In this document: positions 1 to 10,031 of the stretch, one piece after another
Position numbering within the stretch: the first letter of the stretch is position 1
Layout of the letters: each line of letters starts with the position of its first letter
DNA from: Nematostella vectensis
Taxonomy: Eukaryota; Cnidaria; Anthozoa; Actiniaria; Edwardsiidae
Assembly: GCF_932526225.1 (NCBI RefSeq)
Contig: NC_064040.1
Location: 7,971,181-8,035,180, forward strand
Length of the DNA stretch: 64,000 nucleotides
Reading direction: 5' to 3'
The notes under the pieces: model-generated
Databases searched by the model: none
Seen by the model: the letters and a program-made list of their open reading frames with translations, nothing else
Told to the model about the DNA's origin: nothing
Made by a program: the position numbers and the translations under genes

Positions 1-55
1 TCTTACCTTGATAATGCCCACACTGTTTGGTTTTTTTTTTTTTTTTTTACTGTAG

Positions 56-1605
56 TTATTGAAGAAGGCAACTGGCTGTACCTTGATGACGCTGACATTG
101 AACCTCCAGAGGGTGGATTTGATGGGATCATTTGTCTTGGAAACTCCTTTGCTCACTTGCCTGATTTTAATGGCGACCTGGCAAACCAACGAGTGGCGAT
201 GACCAACTTCATGAACTTCCTGAAACCTGGTGGATGGCTGATTATCGATCATCGCAACTATGATGCAATCATTGACACTGGGAAAGCCCCATCAAAAAAT
301 CTTTATTACAATGTATGTACAACAGAACTGTTGCTGGTGGATCAATACAGGGACATTAAGAAAACAGGGATGGGATGCAAAGCCACATTCATTTGCTTAT
401 AATTTTTGAAAAGTTGGTGAAGCAGGTAATGGAGGGGACCTTTTATGGGCACACTACAAGATGGGGTCTGGCTTTGTTTGAGACGTAGCAACTACACCAT
501 ACAACTTATCCAATACACTAAGAGGGGAACATATTGGCTGTTGTGTCCTGTTACTTTTTACCACTTCCTATGTGATTTGTTTAGGTACCTTAAGGTTATT
601 GTGAAACCTTTTTCAAATGATGCTATGCTCATGATCCTCTGACTCACTTATTTTCTAGATGATCAGGTTCACCCATGGGTCTGGAACTCTTTATCAGTTC
701 ACCTTTTTCTGATATTTCCTAATAATTTTTTTTTTTTACTTTTTTTTTTCAGAGTGAATGTATCGAAGACATCAAAACCTCTGTTCTCCTTGTGGATGGT
801 AGAGCTACAATGGTCACCCTGGATTACACTGTTGATACATCCAAAGCCAACATAGAAAAGGAGTCAGAGTCTGAGCCAGTTGCCAAGAAAACGAAGACAG
901 AATCAGCAACACTCAGGTAAACATTACCAAGTACTCTTTTTTCCAGCAGAAAAATCCTCACAGAATTATAGCACCAGAATTTTCAATATACAAACTAAAA
1001 TAAAAAAAATTCCCATGAGCTATGGCTACTTGTCCTATACCCTGAATGTTTCACTCAGCTTCCTTTGCCCGTCACAAAAACACCTTTAGACTGAATATTA
1101 AAGCCGCATTGTCACCAGTTCACTTCTGGCCGATTACATAGCATTCTCCGATGATTTTTAATGGAAAATGCGAAAAATATTTCAAAATGTTGAAAGCAGT
1201 GTGTTTATTAGAAGTTTCTTTGAGGATGTGATTGATAATTTAGAGCGGATGGCCTGTTTAATATCTCGGATTTCAATAGATTCTTTTGTATTTTAACGGT
1301 TGAGGTTTCCATCGGACATCCTGAAGTAAACTGGTGACAATGCGGCTTTAAATTAAGTCAGCCCTCATCAAGTGTTTTGTTTAACTTTTGGCAATGTTTT
1401 GCATTTTAGTAAGTTCCGCCTCTCCTATTGTCCCCATCGCCTTGCAAACTTCTCCAATCTGTTGAAAGATATCTTTGGCAAGAATGCAGAGCACATTACA
1501 TTTGGAGACTTCAAGCCTCTAGGCAAGATTGAAAACCCAGCATACTATGTACATCTTATCCAGAAACCATTGACTGCAAATGGTGATGCACAGCCAGAAC
1601 AGTGA
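56..1605 (+). CDS. GNMT: Glycine N-methyltransferase, 3' part (three exons visible)
   Basis: Class I SAM-dependent methyltransferase that converts glycine to sarcosine in the cytosol, using S-adenosylmethionine and so buffering the SAM/SAH ratio. Visible exons are 56-312, 753-916 and 1410-1605 (stop TGA). The first starts in phase 1 after a TAG acceptor, so upstream exons, including the SAM-binding motif I, lie outside the window. The joined peptide contains GGFDGIICLGNSFAHL, the GNMT hallmark IDHRNYD after LKPGGW, MVTLDYTV, and the C-terminal FRLSYCPHRLANF and GDFKP blocks in family order. Splice phases agree at both junctions (phase 0, then an AG|T serine codon). It converges tail-to-tail with PRPF39, with about 540 bp between the stop codons. 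No frame damage is seen. Assignment rests on remembered animal GNMT motifs and is confident. Confidence 0.93.
1098..1351. mobile_element. MITE in GNMT intron, TTAA-flanked
   Basis: A 254-bp palindromic element. TTAA at 1098-1101 and 1348-1351 flanks terminal inverted repeats starting AGCCGCATTGTCACCAGTT, about 25 bp with one mismatch. There is no coding capacity. TTAA target sites are typical of piggyBac-type insertion, but the TIR does not begin with the usual CCC, so the superfamily is open. Confidence 0.75.
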
Positions 1606-1980
1606 GAGGAAGCAAGGAAGTATTGACCTCAAGACAACCGAGACATTTGACAGCTAAAAATACCTTATATTAAGTTTATAAAAAATAACTATTTTCTCTT
1701 GAACTATGCTATCCTCAGTACATAATCAAAAGCAGCAGACAGTAACATTCAGATCTGTGTGATTAAGACTTTCTATTCATTTATATCAAATGGACTTTGG
1801 TTTGAATAACCTGGGAATTATCAATATCATATTACACTTCTAGTTTCTTTTGTCAAATATTTTTTTTACTTCAAGATTTTGGCTTCCAGTATGTAGAACT
1901 AAGTTTGTGTATGCATTGATTCTTTATTGTAAATAGCTTTCAATAACTGTATATGTACCAAGTTCTTGCTATTCATTGTC

Positions 1981-1986
1981 AATAAA
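1981..1986 (+). promoter_or_regulatory. Poly(A) signal of GNMT
   Basis: AATAAA about 375 bases after the GNMT stop codon. It is the first canonical signal downstream, so the 3' UTR probably ends near 2000-2010, before the convergent PRPF39 end. Confidence 0.6.
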
Positions 1987-2146
1987 CCATGTTTTATTAT
2001 GCAGTTTCCTGTCTGTCTACAACATCTTTAACTTTGTACAGTAGAACACCAACTTTTGTCATTGATCTTGCATTTTATGCACTTTTTTTTTACAAAAAAA
2101 AAACTATGTACAACGTTTCTGAAATTAACTGTTAAAACTAGCCAAG

Positions 2147-5100
2147 CTAAAGAGTAGGTGTCGTTTGTCCGTAGTACCACTGGTTGTAAGCATATGCCTG
2201 GAATTAAACCAAACAGGAATTAGTATGAAAATAACTAAAAGCCGAGGCTTCAGTAAATATTGCTGAACAACTCAGCCAGGATCTCCAACATCACTCCTGC
2301 ACACAGCTATTGCATTTGGAAGCTCCAGTAGAGGTACACCTTACCAGGCCTCATTAACTAAAATGGGTACAACAGCAAGGGTCTGACCTGCAAGTTGACC
2401 AAGGCCATGAATTTACAACACAGGGGCAACTTGATGATCAAAAACAGAAGTCGTGAAATAAGAGGAAGAACCCTTTAGCAGCATCAGTAAGCTATTTGAA
2501 GTAATTTTGCAGTCCCCATACTCCCTGATACACTTATAAGAAGCAGGATCACAAATGAGACAATGCATTTGAATTTAGGCAACAGGGAACGAGTGCACTA
2601 TCACTGAACAGACAGTCCACTAGCAAGGTTGCCAAATAATTTTCAGAGTAAAATACCACTGTTGTCTCACTAATTAGTGAGACACTTGATTGAAGAGTAA
2701 AAGAACCCCAAGTATAGCACTCCATGTAATCCACATGCTGTTAAACACTCACTGGCCATGTAATCTTGCACTATACGACATGCTCAACATGCTGTTAAAC
2801 ACTCACTGGCCATGTAATCTTGCACTATACGACATGCTGTTAAACACTCACTGGCCATGTAATCTTGCACTATACGACATGCTCAACATGCTGTTAAAAA
2901 CTCACTGGCCATGTAATCTTGCACTATACGACATGCTCAGCATGCTGTTAAAAACTCACTGGCCATGTAATCTTGCACTATACGACATGCTCAGCATGCT
3001 GTTAAAAACTCACTGGCCATGTAATCTTGCACTATACGACATGCTCAGCATGCTGTTAAAAACTCACTGGCCATGTAATCTTGCACTATACGGCATGCTC
3101 AGTATGCCGTTAAAAACTCACTGGCCAGGTAATTTTGCACTACACTACATGCTCAAAACTCAATGGCAATGTTATCTTGCAGTACACTACATGCTCATCA
3201 TGCAGTTAAAAACTCACCGGTTGAGCTGCAGCACTGTATGCTGCCCACTGGTTCTGCGTCTGGGTGGCATAGCTGTAGGCAGTAGCGGCTGCTGCAGAGG
3301 TGCTGTATGCGCTAGAGTATCCTGCATCATAGCTCTCTACTGCTGCTGGGTATAGATGCTGTGCGGTGTCTGTTGCACCTTCTGTTTTAGCAACTTTTGT
3401 TTTGGATTCAACACTGCAAATGCATAAAACGAAAAGCTGTATCAGGAACTAAGCAATGGTACCCAAAATATGGGTTCTGTTTTGACTATCAATTGCATTA
3501 AAAAATGTTTTTATTTGTTTGTGAGAAAAGAGGCCTACCAGTTAAGTAGTGCTAATTAAACATATTTTATCCAAATTCAAACAAATTTGAGCATTTCCTT
3601 GACCAAATTCAATTAGGCAACACTGTAATGGTAGGAATAAGTGACCTCTTTTGAATAAGTGCCTCCTCAAAAGCGCCCCCCTTGACCTATAGATTTTGAA
3701 TGACCAGAAATATAAAAAAGCGTCCCAGGCATTTATTCAAATCATTATAGTATATAAAATTTATGCATGCATCTTACATACACCAAAGCACTAATTGCAA
3801 TTGGGACTCAGATAAAGGACAATGCATTTTAATATTGGCAACAGGGAACGAGCGCACAATCACTGAACAGACAGTCCACTAGCAAGGTTGCCGAAATATC
3901 AACAAATAGGTAATACATTTGAAAAAAAATAAATAAGAGGAGTACCTTGTCTCCGATGCTCTCTTCTTGGCAGTGGCAGAGCCGACAACAGACGGGTTGG
4001 ATTTGTACAGCTTGCCATGAGCCTCATTTGCCAATAGTATCTTGGTGATGCTAGAACAGTGGTCTTCAAGAAATTCTAATCTTCTCTCAGAGAACCCTTG
4101 CTTTGTGTCTTCATCAAGATCACTGCTCTTCACAAGTTCAAAAACCTCTTCAACCTTATCCTCCAAAATAGGTGACTCATTCAGCCGGATATCGAGAAGC
4201 TGCAAGTAGAGCCGCTTGTTGTCCTGTGACATCAGATAATGAATAATCAAGATGAATGCAATTATAAGATTCCTAGCATATTTATAATTTTCATGACTAT
4301 TGAAACACATTGACAGCAGCATAGATTACAGCATAGATTACAGGAAACCAGGTGATGATCAGACTCTGCATTTATGCAAGCTTGAACCATCTTTTAAGCA
4401 TTAATTCACTAAAAGAATAAAATGTCCATTCTGGCAGCAAATGTTGGCAACAGGGAACGAGTGTACTGCCACTGAACAGACAATCCACTAGCAAGGTTGC
4501 CTAAAGAAGTAAATCAGGCTATTTATTTTCATTCCCTGGTTTCACTTATAGAGTTGGATGAACATATTGTAATATAATCAAATAACATTCATCAAAGGGA
4601 ATAAAATAAGAACGTTCCATACCTTATCATTTTCCAGTGCTTGTTTCAAAATGGTGCACGCCTTTTCACAATCACCCATTATCTAGTGAGCATAAAAAGA
4701 AACTTTCTATAAAATTTCATAATGAAATAAATCAACAGTAAAAATGAAAAACGAGAAGAGTGCATTTTGCAGTAACCCCAACATATCCTAGTACACAAAC
4801 AAGAAACAGGATTAAAAATGGGTTATTGCATTTGAATTTGGGCAACAGGGAACGAGTGCACAATCACTAAAAAGACAGTTCACTAGCAAGGTTGCCAACA
4901 AATAAGCTGAGAAATAATGGGTATTCCTTGGTGTTACGGAGAGCTTTGTTTTTGTCTTGTTCTAAGGTCTTTGTTTTCGGCTTTTGTTCTATTGTGTTTT
5001 TGGTGCTGGTGCTCCGTAACACCAAGAAACTACCAGATCTTTTATGTGAGAACCTCTGGTAAAATACTTGAAATAACTTCAATTTTATATTATTTGTGAA

Positions 5101-8100
5101 ATAATTTCAAGCTTATCAAAGGTAGCTTACCTTAGCTAGAAATCTTGCATATCTGACAGCATAGAAAGACTTGGTTTCTTGCTCTGATGATTCTCCTACA
5201 GCTTCCTCAAATAGCTCAGCTGCCTTTTCCAAGTTGTTTGCCCGCCTTTCCAAGCTGACACGCCGCAGCTTAACAGAAACAAGACCTGGGACAGCATTGT
5301 CAAGGTCTTTGAGGATTTCAGATGCTCTGTTGCAGTTCCCTGTAGGATGGACAGAAGAACATTAAAACAAATTAAAAAGCATTAAAACAAATGTCTATAT
5401 TTGCTAGATTTATAAGTTATTAAGTTATTTTGCAATATCCTAGCATACCCTGATACACTTGTAAGAAGCAGGATCGCAAATAGGATATTGTATTGAATTT
5501 GGGCAACAGGGAACGAGTGCACAATCATTGAAAAGATAGTTCACTAGCAAGGTTGCCAAAATACTAGCGACTAGAGTAAAATACTGTTTTCTTAAGGGCC
5601 TATGTTATTATCTTTTGAGACTGTTGCTAGGGAAATTTGTTTGTTTCATAAAAGCTTGTTAGCACCTAGTCATTGGTGCTAACCACTGGACCATGTGATC
5701 AGGTCTGAGAATGTGCCACGATTTTAGTCTATTGTTTATTAGCAAGAAGATAGTACAAGTCCCTCAGAAAATAACGTTTTTTTTCATTTGTAAGATATCT
5801 AACCAAAAATTGAATTTAAAATAATATTTGTTAAGTATTTTGTTGGGATAATTTTTAGAGACATAATTGAAGGTTTAGTCATTTACCATTTTTCTCTTCA
5901 AAGGCTGCCCAAGCAAGATGAATGTTTGGCTTGCGTGGAAGATGGATGGTACAAGCTCTTGTGTATATAGAACTACACTCTGCAATGCTGTGATTCTCCA
6001 TGTAACTAGCGTATCTCTGCCAGAAGTCTTCATATAAGGCACAGGCAATCACACATCTCTCAAACAATATCACCACCCTTCTGTGTTCGCCATTTGCAAT
6101 TTCATAGTCCAAGTAATCTCTCCAGTTCTTTAGCTGTACTCTCTCAAGTGGTTTAACGTGAAAGTAAGGCCTCTTGATGGCGTCCTCAAACACCCAGCAC
6201 TTGCGAATTTCATCTTCAAGCTTGTTGAAGATCTCTGTTCTCGCAGCTATCACTTTCTCTCGAATGGCAACAGTCTCTGCATCATTCTGCAAAATCAAAC
6301 AAAAAGTCACTCAATTTTGTGCATTTGAACAACACATACAGAAATAAAAGTGAGCAATACGTAGGCTTAAAATAATCACACCTGCAGGCCTCAATCCCAT
6401 GAGTGGAGGCCATCAGACCATGAACAAGACAGAAACTTATCATTTCCTGTCCCTGAATTCTATAACCCCCAAAATACCAGACTTTTTAACAGCCCTGAAT
6501 TTATTCCTCTGCTTATGCTGATACTTCCTGATTCTTTTGTCCAACAGATGCAAATAGCTCATATAATGGCTCTGATGAGATTTATTATAATAAAGCCAGT
6601 AAATATGTTTATTGTGTGCTGGAACATTCAAAATATATTTTGTCATATAAAAGCAATTCTCTCTGTGACTGATAGAATAATAGCATCTGTTTACAGATTT
6701 GAAGTCATAAGAGAGAAAATTTTGATATTTAGAGATGTAGGATATTGTCATCTCTCTCCAGGCACAAATACCTGGACAGATGGAATAATGGCAATGTTCT
6801 GTAACTTTTGGCAACAGGGAACGAGCACCTTGTCACTGAACAGACAAACCACTAGCAAAGTTGCCACATAAAAAAAACAAATTTTTCCAAAGAGATCTGT
6901 TACCTCTGGTAAAACAATGCCAGGTTCTTCACCAGGCGGTCCAAGCTCTGTCCCAGGGGCTACCTCATCAGCTTCTGGGTCAACTAAAAATCAGTTATGT
7001 ATAAGTAACAGGTAAACCCAAAGAGAATCATGAGGCAAATGTGACAACCTGGACATTAAATAGTTGGGCTGAATTTAACTGTTGACTGTTAAGGACCTGC
7101 AACAGTTTTCCAGTTCTATTACAGTTAAACTTAGTTGAAATACATTTCAAGCTGGACAACACAACTTACCTGGGAGAGTGGTGTCAGGTACAGCTACCTG
7201 TGGCTCTGCCTCTGAGATCACCCCAGGAGGAGCTGCAGCCACCTCGGCTCGCAGCTTCAGCAGCTCCTCAGTCTGCAGGACACTGGCTACAGGGTGAGTG
7301 TTGATGTGCTCTTTGAATCTAAGGATTGCAGATGGTCGATCAATGGTCATCCCGATGTTATTTTGAGAAATCAAACAAAGATTTGTTGATAGTCTTTGCA
7401 TCTAAGTATATCATTTGCTTGGTTAGTTTCCTCCCAAAAATACTATGTTTAAGCAAACAAACAAATTATATGTACATGTAGTAATGCTTATACTTGTGTA
7501 AATATTATGTATATATAAGCCAGTGACTACTTTGTTAGGAATTTACCACATACTTATGAGGTGGACATTTGTTTAAGAAATATATATAATATATTGGGTC
7601 TGAGCAGGGATTAGTAAAAAAAAAAACAGCAGATGTATTTGACAGATGGATATTAGGAGAAGTAGAATTTGTGCAAGTTTGAACAATCTTCTTAGCATAG
7701 ATTTGCTAGAAAAATAAAAAGTTCACTCTGGCAAAAAATGTTGGCAACAGGGAACGAGTGTACTGCCACTGAACAGACAATCCACTAGCAAGGTTGCCAC
7801 AAAGAAGATTCGTACAAGATATTCATTCATGTTTTTATTAACAATCACATAGCTTTCAGATACAAGGATTAAGCTGTATATATGATACCCATGAACCACT
7901 GTGGATTCTCGAGTGCAACCTTATTTGAAATAGGTGTATATACTGTAGTAGAGATATCTTTATAAATACAAAAGTCAAGTCTCACTTTTCAAAGTGTTGA
8001 GCGTAATTCTGGGTTGGCACAGTAAAGAGCTTGTCGTAGAGAGCTGTTACTCTTTGCAGCTGACCCTGGCTTTTCTCCCATTCTATGTAAGCATCCCAAA

Positions 8101-10031
8101 GCTTGTCAGAGCGGAAGTCTTGCCCTGCAGTAGCAATTGCCCTCTCAAACAATCTACAAAAAAGCACACATTTCATACTGTGTCAGCACTGCCAGGGCAA
8201 TAGCTGGAAGAGCAGATTTCTTCATGGTAACAAAATGAACTCAGGACTAAATTAAAAATCCTTAAAATACCTTGGCTTTCATGAGCCTACAATGAAGCAA
8301 CCATAGTTTTTGGGAGATGAAGTTCACTATACCTTAAAACCAACATCTAGCATAACAAATACTCTGGTTAGAACAAAAGGGAAAAGACAAATCAGAAATT
8401 CAAAACTCAAGACAGCTATCAAAATGCCTCACAAGCTGTGTTAGAGGGATTCAATCGTCGTCAGGCCAAAGAAAGCAGCTTTACACCATCCCTGAGAAGA
8501 TAAGGAATTTGTCAGTACTGCAAGGATAAGTGGGAATTTACCTTCTCATGATTTCAGGGCCATCAGGTTGGCCTTTGGTTGCCTGAGAAGAAAAGTTGAG
8601 ATAGTGTACCCATAGATCCACACTGCATGCAATGGCCTTCACCCCTTGCTCAAATACCTGTGGATGAAACAACACAAAATGTAACGATCACAACCATGTG
8701 GCCACATAAATGTTAACAGCTTTAGACTTCAATATTTCAAACTCACTTTACTTTCAGCACCAACTTCCACACAACTCAAATAATGCACGATAGCTTGGGT
8801 GAGTAGAGTGAATGTGGAATTGGAGTTCACATTGGCAGGGTTTATTCCAGGCAGACGAGGGCTGATGGCCACTGAGAAAGTTGTGTATAATCATTTGACC
8901 TTGTGTTTATATATATAATTAATCCTTCTTTGATAAAAACAGCCGAAACACCTATTCAAACTTGTCTTTATTTATCTTACCTCCTTTGCAGCCTCAATAT
9001 TGCCATTCTTTCGTTCCATGTCTGCATATTTCTTCCAGTATCCATAACAATATGGGTACCTCTTAAAAAAAGTTTGAAATGCTTTTCTTGCAGAGGAGAG
9101 TTTATTCTGAAACAGAATAAGAAGGTGTTTGAGATAGGCCATTCTACTTTCTTTACAATACACTTCCTTTTCAATGAGATTTCTACAGGGTCAAAGGGGG
9201 TTGATAAAAGATTTAAACATACAGTTTCACTGGTATCTGTGAAAGTCGTTAGGTTCAGACATGCAGTAGCAGGCCCGTACCTAGGATTTTTCTTGGGGGG
9301 TGCGAAATCCAAAAAAGTGGACCTAATTTTTCCTGGGGGGAGGGGGGGAGGGAGTTTTCTGATAAAAATTTGACCACCCCACGAAGAACAAAAAGGGATT
9401 TTTTTACGCCTTTGCATCCCCCCTGGGTACAGGCCTGAGTAGCCGGAATGAACTTGCCCGGGATGCATCAGGCAAGAGTTCTTGCTAGTCACAAGCGAGT
9501 AAAATGTCAATGTTAAATGTCAATTTTAAATTTTATATGAATAGTTTTCCTACCTCTTGCTCGACAAATTGTAAAAGGTAGGTCCAGCTGGTAAAATCTG
9601 AAGGATTCTCTTTCACAGACTTCCAATATTTTAGTTCTTGCTCGTTTACGACTTCTTCGACCTCATTGACGCTAGCCGTTGCATCTTCCCCTTCAGACAT
9701 CTTGGCGTCGTTTCCTGCGTTATCATATGTTGTATCTTGTTCTCCATTCGTTTTAAGTTCAGCTTCGCTCGGCTCTAGTCCTGTGAAATTTAAATAATTT
9801 GGTTTGAGTTCGTGAAGCCTAAAGGAAAAGAACAAATCCAGATGTCATGTCGCGTTGCGAATTTGAGCTCGAAATTATCCCGTATTACTCCATCTTTTCT
9901 AATAAAAAAATACCTAAAACGAAAAATAAAACTAAAATCTTGTTGAAGCATACATTATTCACTCGCTTACCGGTATGATTGCTTTGATATTCCATGGATT
10001 GTTCTTGCATTGGTTCGGTAGCAGCCGACAT
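2147..10031 (-). CDS. PRPF39: Pre-mRNA processing factor 39 (13 exons, 706 aa)
   Basis: HAT-repeat protein of the U1 snRNP-associated PRP39/PRP42 family; it acts in the nucleus in 5' splice-site recognition and alternative splicing. Exons in transcript order: 10031-9971, 9780-9554, 9106-8981, 8657-8542, 8153-7986, 7318-7170, 6983-6904, 6286-5887, 5339-5131, 4682-4623, 4223-3946, 3413-3218, 2197-2147. All phases join, totalling 2121 nt. Diagnostic blocks: acidic N terminus from MSAATEPMQ, then RYPYCYGYWKKYADMERKNG, AIACSVDLWVHYLNF, TAGQDFRSDKLWDAYIEWE, KRPYFHVKPLERVQLKNWRD, YMENHSI, ACTIHLPRKP, and a C-terminal low-complexity Tyr/Ala/Gln tail ending YNQWYYGQTTPTL. The length is close to the human protein (about 670 aa). 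Introns host seven H/ACA snoRNAs, one MITE and a splice-site-bearing tandem array. The start is the first ATG that joins in frame. Confidence 0.95.
2503..2633 (-). ncRNA. H/ACA-type snoRNA copy A, PRPF39 intron 12
   Basis: 131 nt. 5' hairpin: lower stem GGCAAC/GTTGCC, guide arms CTTGCT and CGTTCCCT, upper stem AGTG.ACTGTC/GATAGT.CACT, loop TGTTCAGT. An A-rich hinge (AAATTC, a degenerate H box) follows. The 3' hairpin has lower stem GCA.GTC/GAC.TGC and inner TCCTG/CAGGGA. It ends TGC-AAA-ATT, with AAA in the ACA-box position three bases from the end. The distance from pocket to hinge is 14 nt, as required for H/ACA guides. Sense to the host gene. Confidence 0.8.
2720..3217 (-). repeat. 54-bp tandem array carrying copies of a 5' splice site (PRPF39 intron 12)
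   Basis: Nine to ten units, 54 bp (one about 45 bp and the exon-proximal ones divergent), lie directly downstream of the PRPF39 exon 12 donor. On the transcribed strand the true donor reads CCG|GTGAGTTTTTAAC (3217 downward), and eight units carry CCA-GTGAGTTTTTAAC. The array therefore looks like tandem duplication of the sequence just inside the intron, including a consensus donor. The long plus-strand open frame across it is an artefact of a 54-bp (3n) unit lacking stops. Confidence 0.85.
3759..3892 (-). ncRNA. H/ACA-type snoRNA copy B, PRPF39 intron 11
   Basis: 134 nt. Same 5' hairpin as the other copies, with the upper stem ACTGTC/GATTGT. The hinge contains ATATTA, a proper ANANNA H box. 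The 3' hairpin is unrelated in sequence to copy A: ATGCAT/ATGCAT lower pairing and CCAA/TTGG inner pairing. It ends TGC-ATA-AAT with ATA as the ACA-box variant. Confidence 0.78.
4370..4501 (-). ncRNA. H/ACA-type snoRNA copy C, PRPF39 intron 10
   Basis: 132 nt. 5' hairpin with upper stem ATTGTC/GGCAGT, compensatory to the other copies, and identical guide arms. The 3' hairpin pairs GCCAG/CTTGC and TGGAC/GTTCA. It ends TTGC-ATA-AAT. Its closest relative is copy G, including the 75 nt of the 3' half. Confidence 0.8.
4763..4896 (-). ncRNA. H/ACA-type snoRNA copy D, PRPF39 intron 9
   Basis: 134 nt. 5' hairpin guide arms CTTGCT and CGTTCCCT intact; upper stem ACTGTC/GATTGT. The 3' hairpin has lower stem GCA.TAACCC/GGGTTA.TGC with one A-C mismatch and inner ATCCT/AGGAT. 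It ends TGC-AAA-ATG. It belongs with copies A and E by its 3' half, but the stem bases differ in a compensated way. Confidence 0.8.
4927..5026. repeat. 100-bp inverted-repeat element in PRPF39 intron 9
   Basis: CTTGGTGTTACGGAG at 4927-4941 is exactly inverted at 5012-5026. A tiny MITE or foldback insertion between snoRNA D and exon 9; no clear target-site duplication. Confidence 0.55.
5426..5557 (-). ncRNA. H/ACA-type snoRNA copy E, PRPF39 intron 8
   Basis: 132 nt. 5' hairpin upper stem ACTATC/GATTGT; guide arms intact. The 3' hairpin has a perfect 10-bp lower stem CAATATCCTA/TAGGATATTG and inner CCTG/CAGG. It ends TTGC-AAA-ATA. Both arms of the lower stem differ from copies A and D yet still pair, which is strong support for a conserved RNA fold. 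Confidence 0.83.
6740..6865 (-). ncRNA. H/ACA-type snoRNA copy F, PRPF39 intron 7
   Basis: About 126 nt. The 5' hairpin has upper stem TTGTC/GACAA, a full compensatory replacement, and left arm TTTGCT (one change). The hinge contains AGAACA, a perfect H box. The 3' hairpin pairs ATTG/CAAT, ATCT/AGAT and CCAGG/CCTGG. The 3' end is less certain; ATA at 6745-6743 is the likely ACA-box variant. Confidence 0.75.
7667..7798 (-). ncRNA. H/ACA-type snoRNA copy G, PRPF39 intron 5
   Basis: 132 nt. 5' hairpin as in copy C (ATTGTC/GGCAGT). The 3' hairpin pairs TGAAC/GTTCA and GCCAG/CTTGC. It ends TTGC-ACA-AAT and is the only copy with a canonical ACA box exactly three bases from the predicted end. Confidence 0.82.
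8760..8823 (-). other. Structured intronic hairpin, PRPF39 intron 3 (possible further snoRNA half)
   Basis: On the transcribed strand CCAA-TTCCACA pairs with TGTGGAA-G-TTGG (one bulge), with an inner ACTCA/TGAGT stem and an internal loop between. That is the general form of one H/ACA hairpin, but the conserved 5' hairpin, H box and ACA box of the other introns are missing. Could be chance. Confidence 0.25.
9270..9437. mobile_element. MITE in PRPF39 intron 2
   Basis: Inverted termini CAGGCCCGTACCTAGG and CCTGGGTACAGGCCTG flank a G-rich interior with no coding potential. AGTAG is duplicated at 9265-9269 and 9438-9442, giving a 5-bp target-site duplication. Its CTGGGTAC end recurs in the intron 2 minisatellite of the neighbouring TMEM179-like gene. 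Confidence 0.75.

Noticed and set aside
2578-2633. First reading of the 56-bp intronic repeats as MITEs or degenerate tRNAs (GGCAAC/GTTGCC ends, partial A and B box resemblance)
   Set aside because: One per intron, all in sense orientation, with flanking 75 nt forming a second covarying hairpin and an ACA-like end; this fits H/ACA snoRNAs much better.
2690-3355. 221-aa plus-strand frame with LLNTHWPCNLALYDM repeats
   Set aside because: Antisense reading of the 54-bp intronic array and of PRPF39 exon 12.
8741-8868. Open minus-strand stretch in PRPF39 intron 3 as a missing exon
   Set aside because: The flanking exons join directly in phase across it (NIEAAKE|VFEQGVKA), matching the known PRPF39 protein without an insert.
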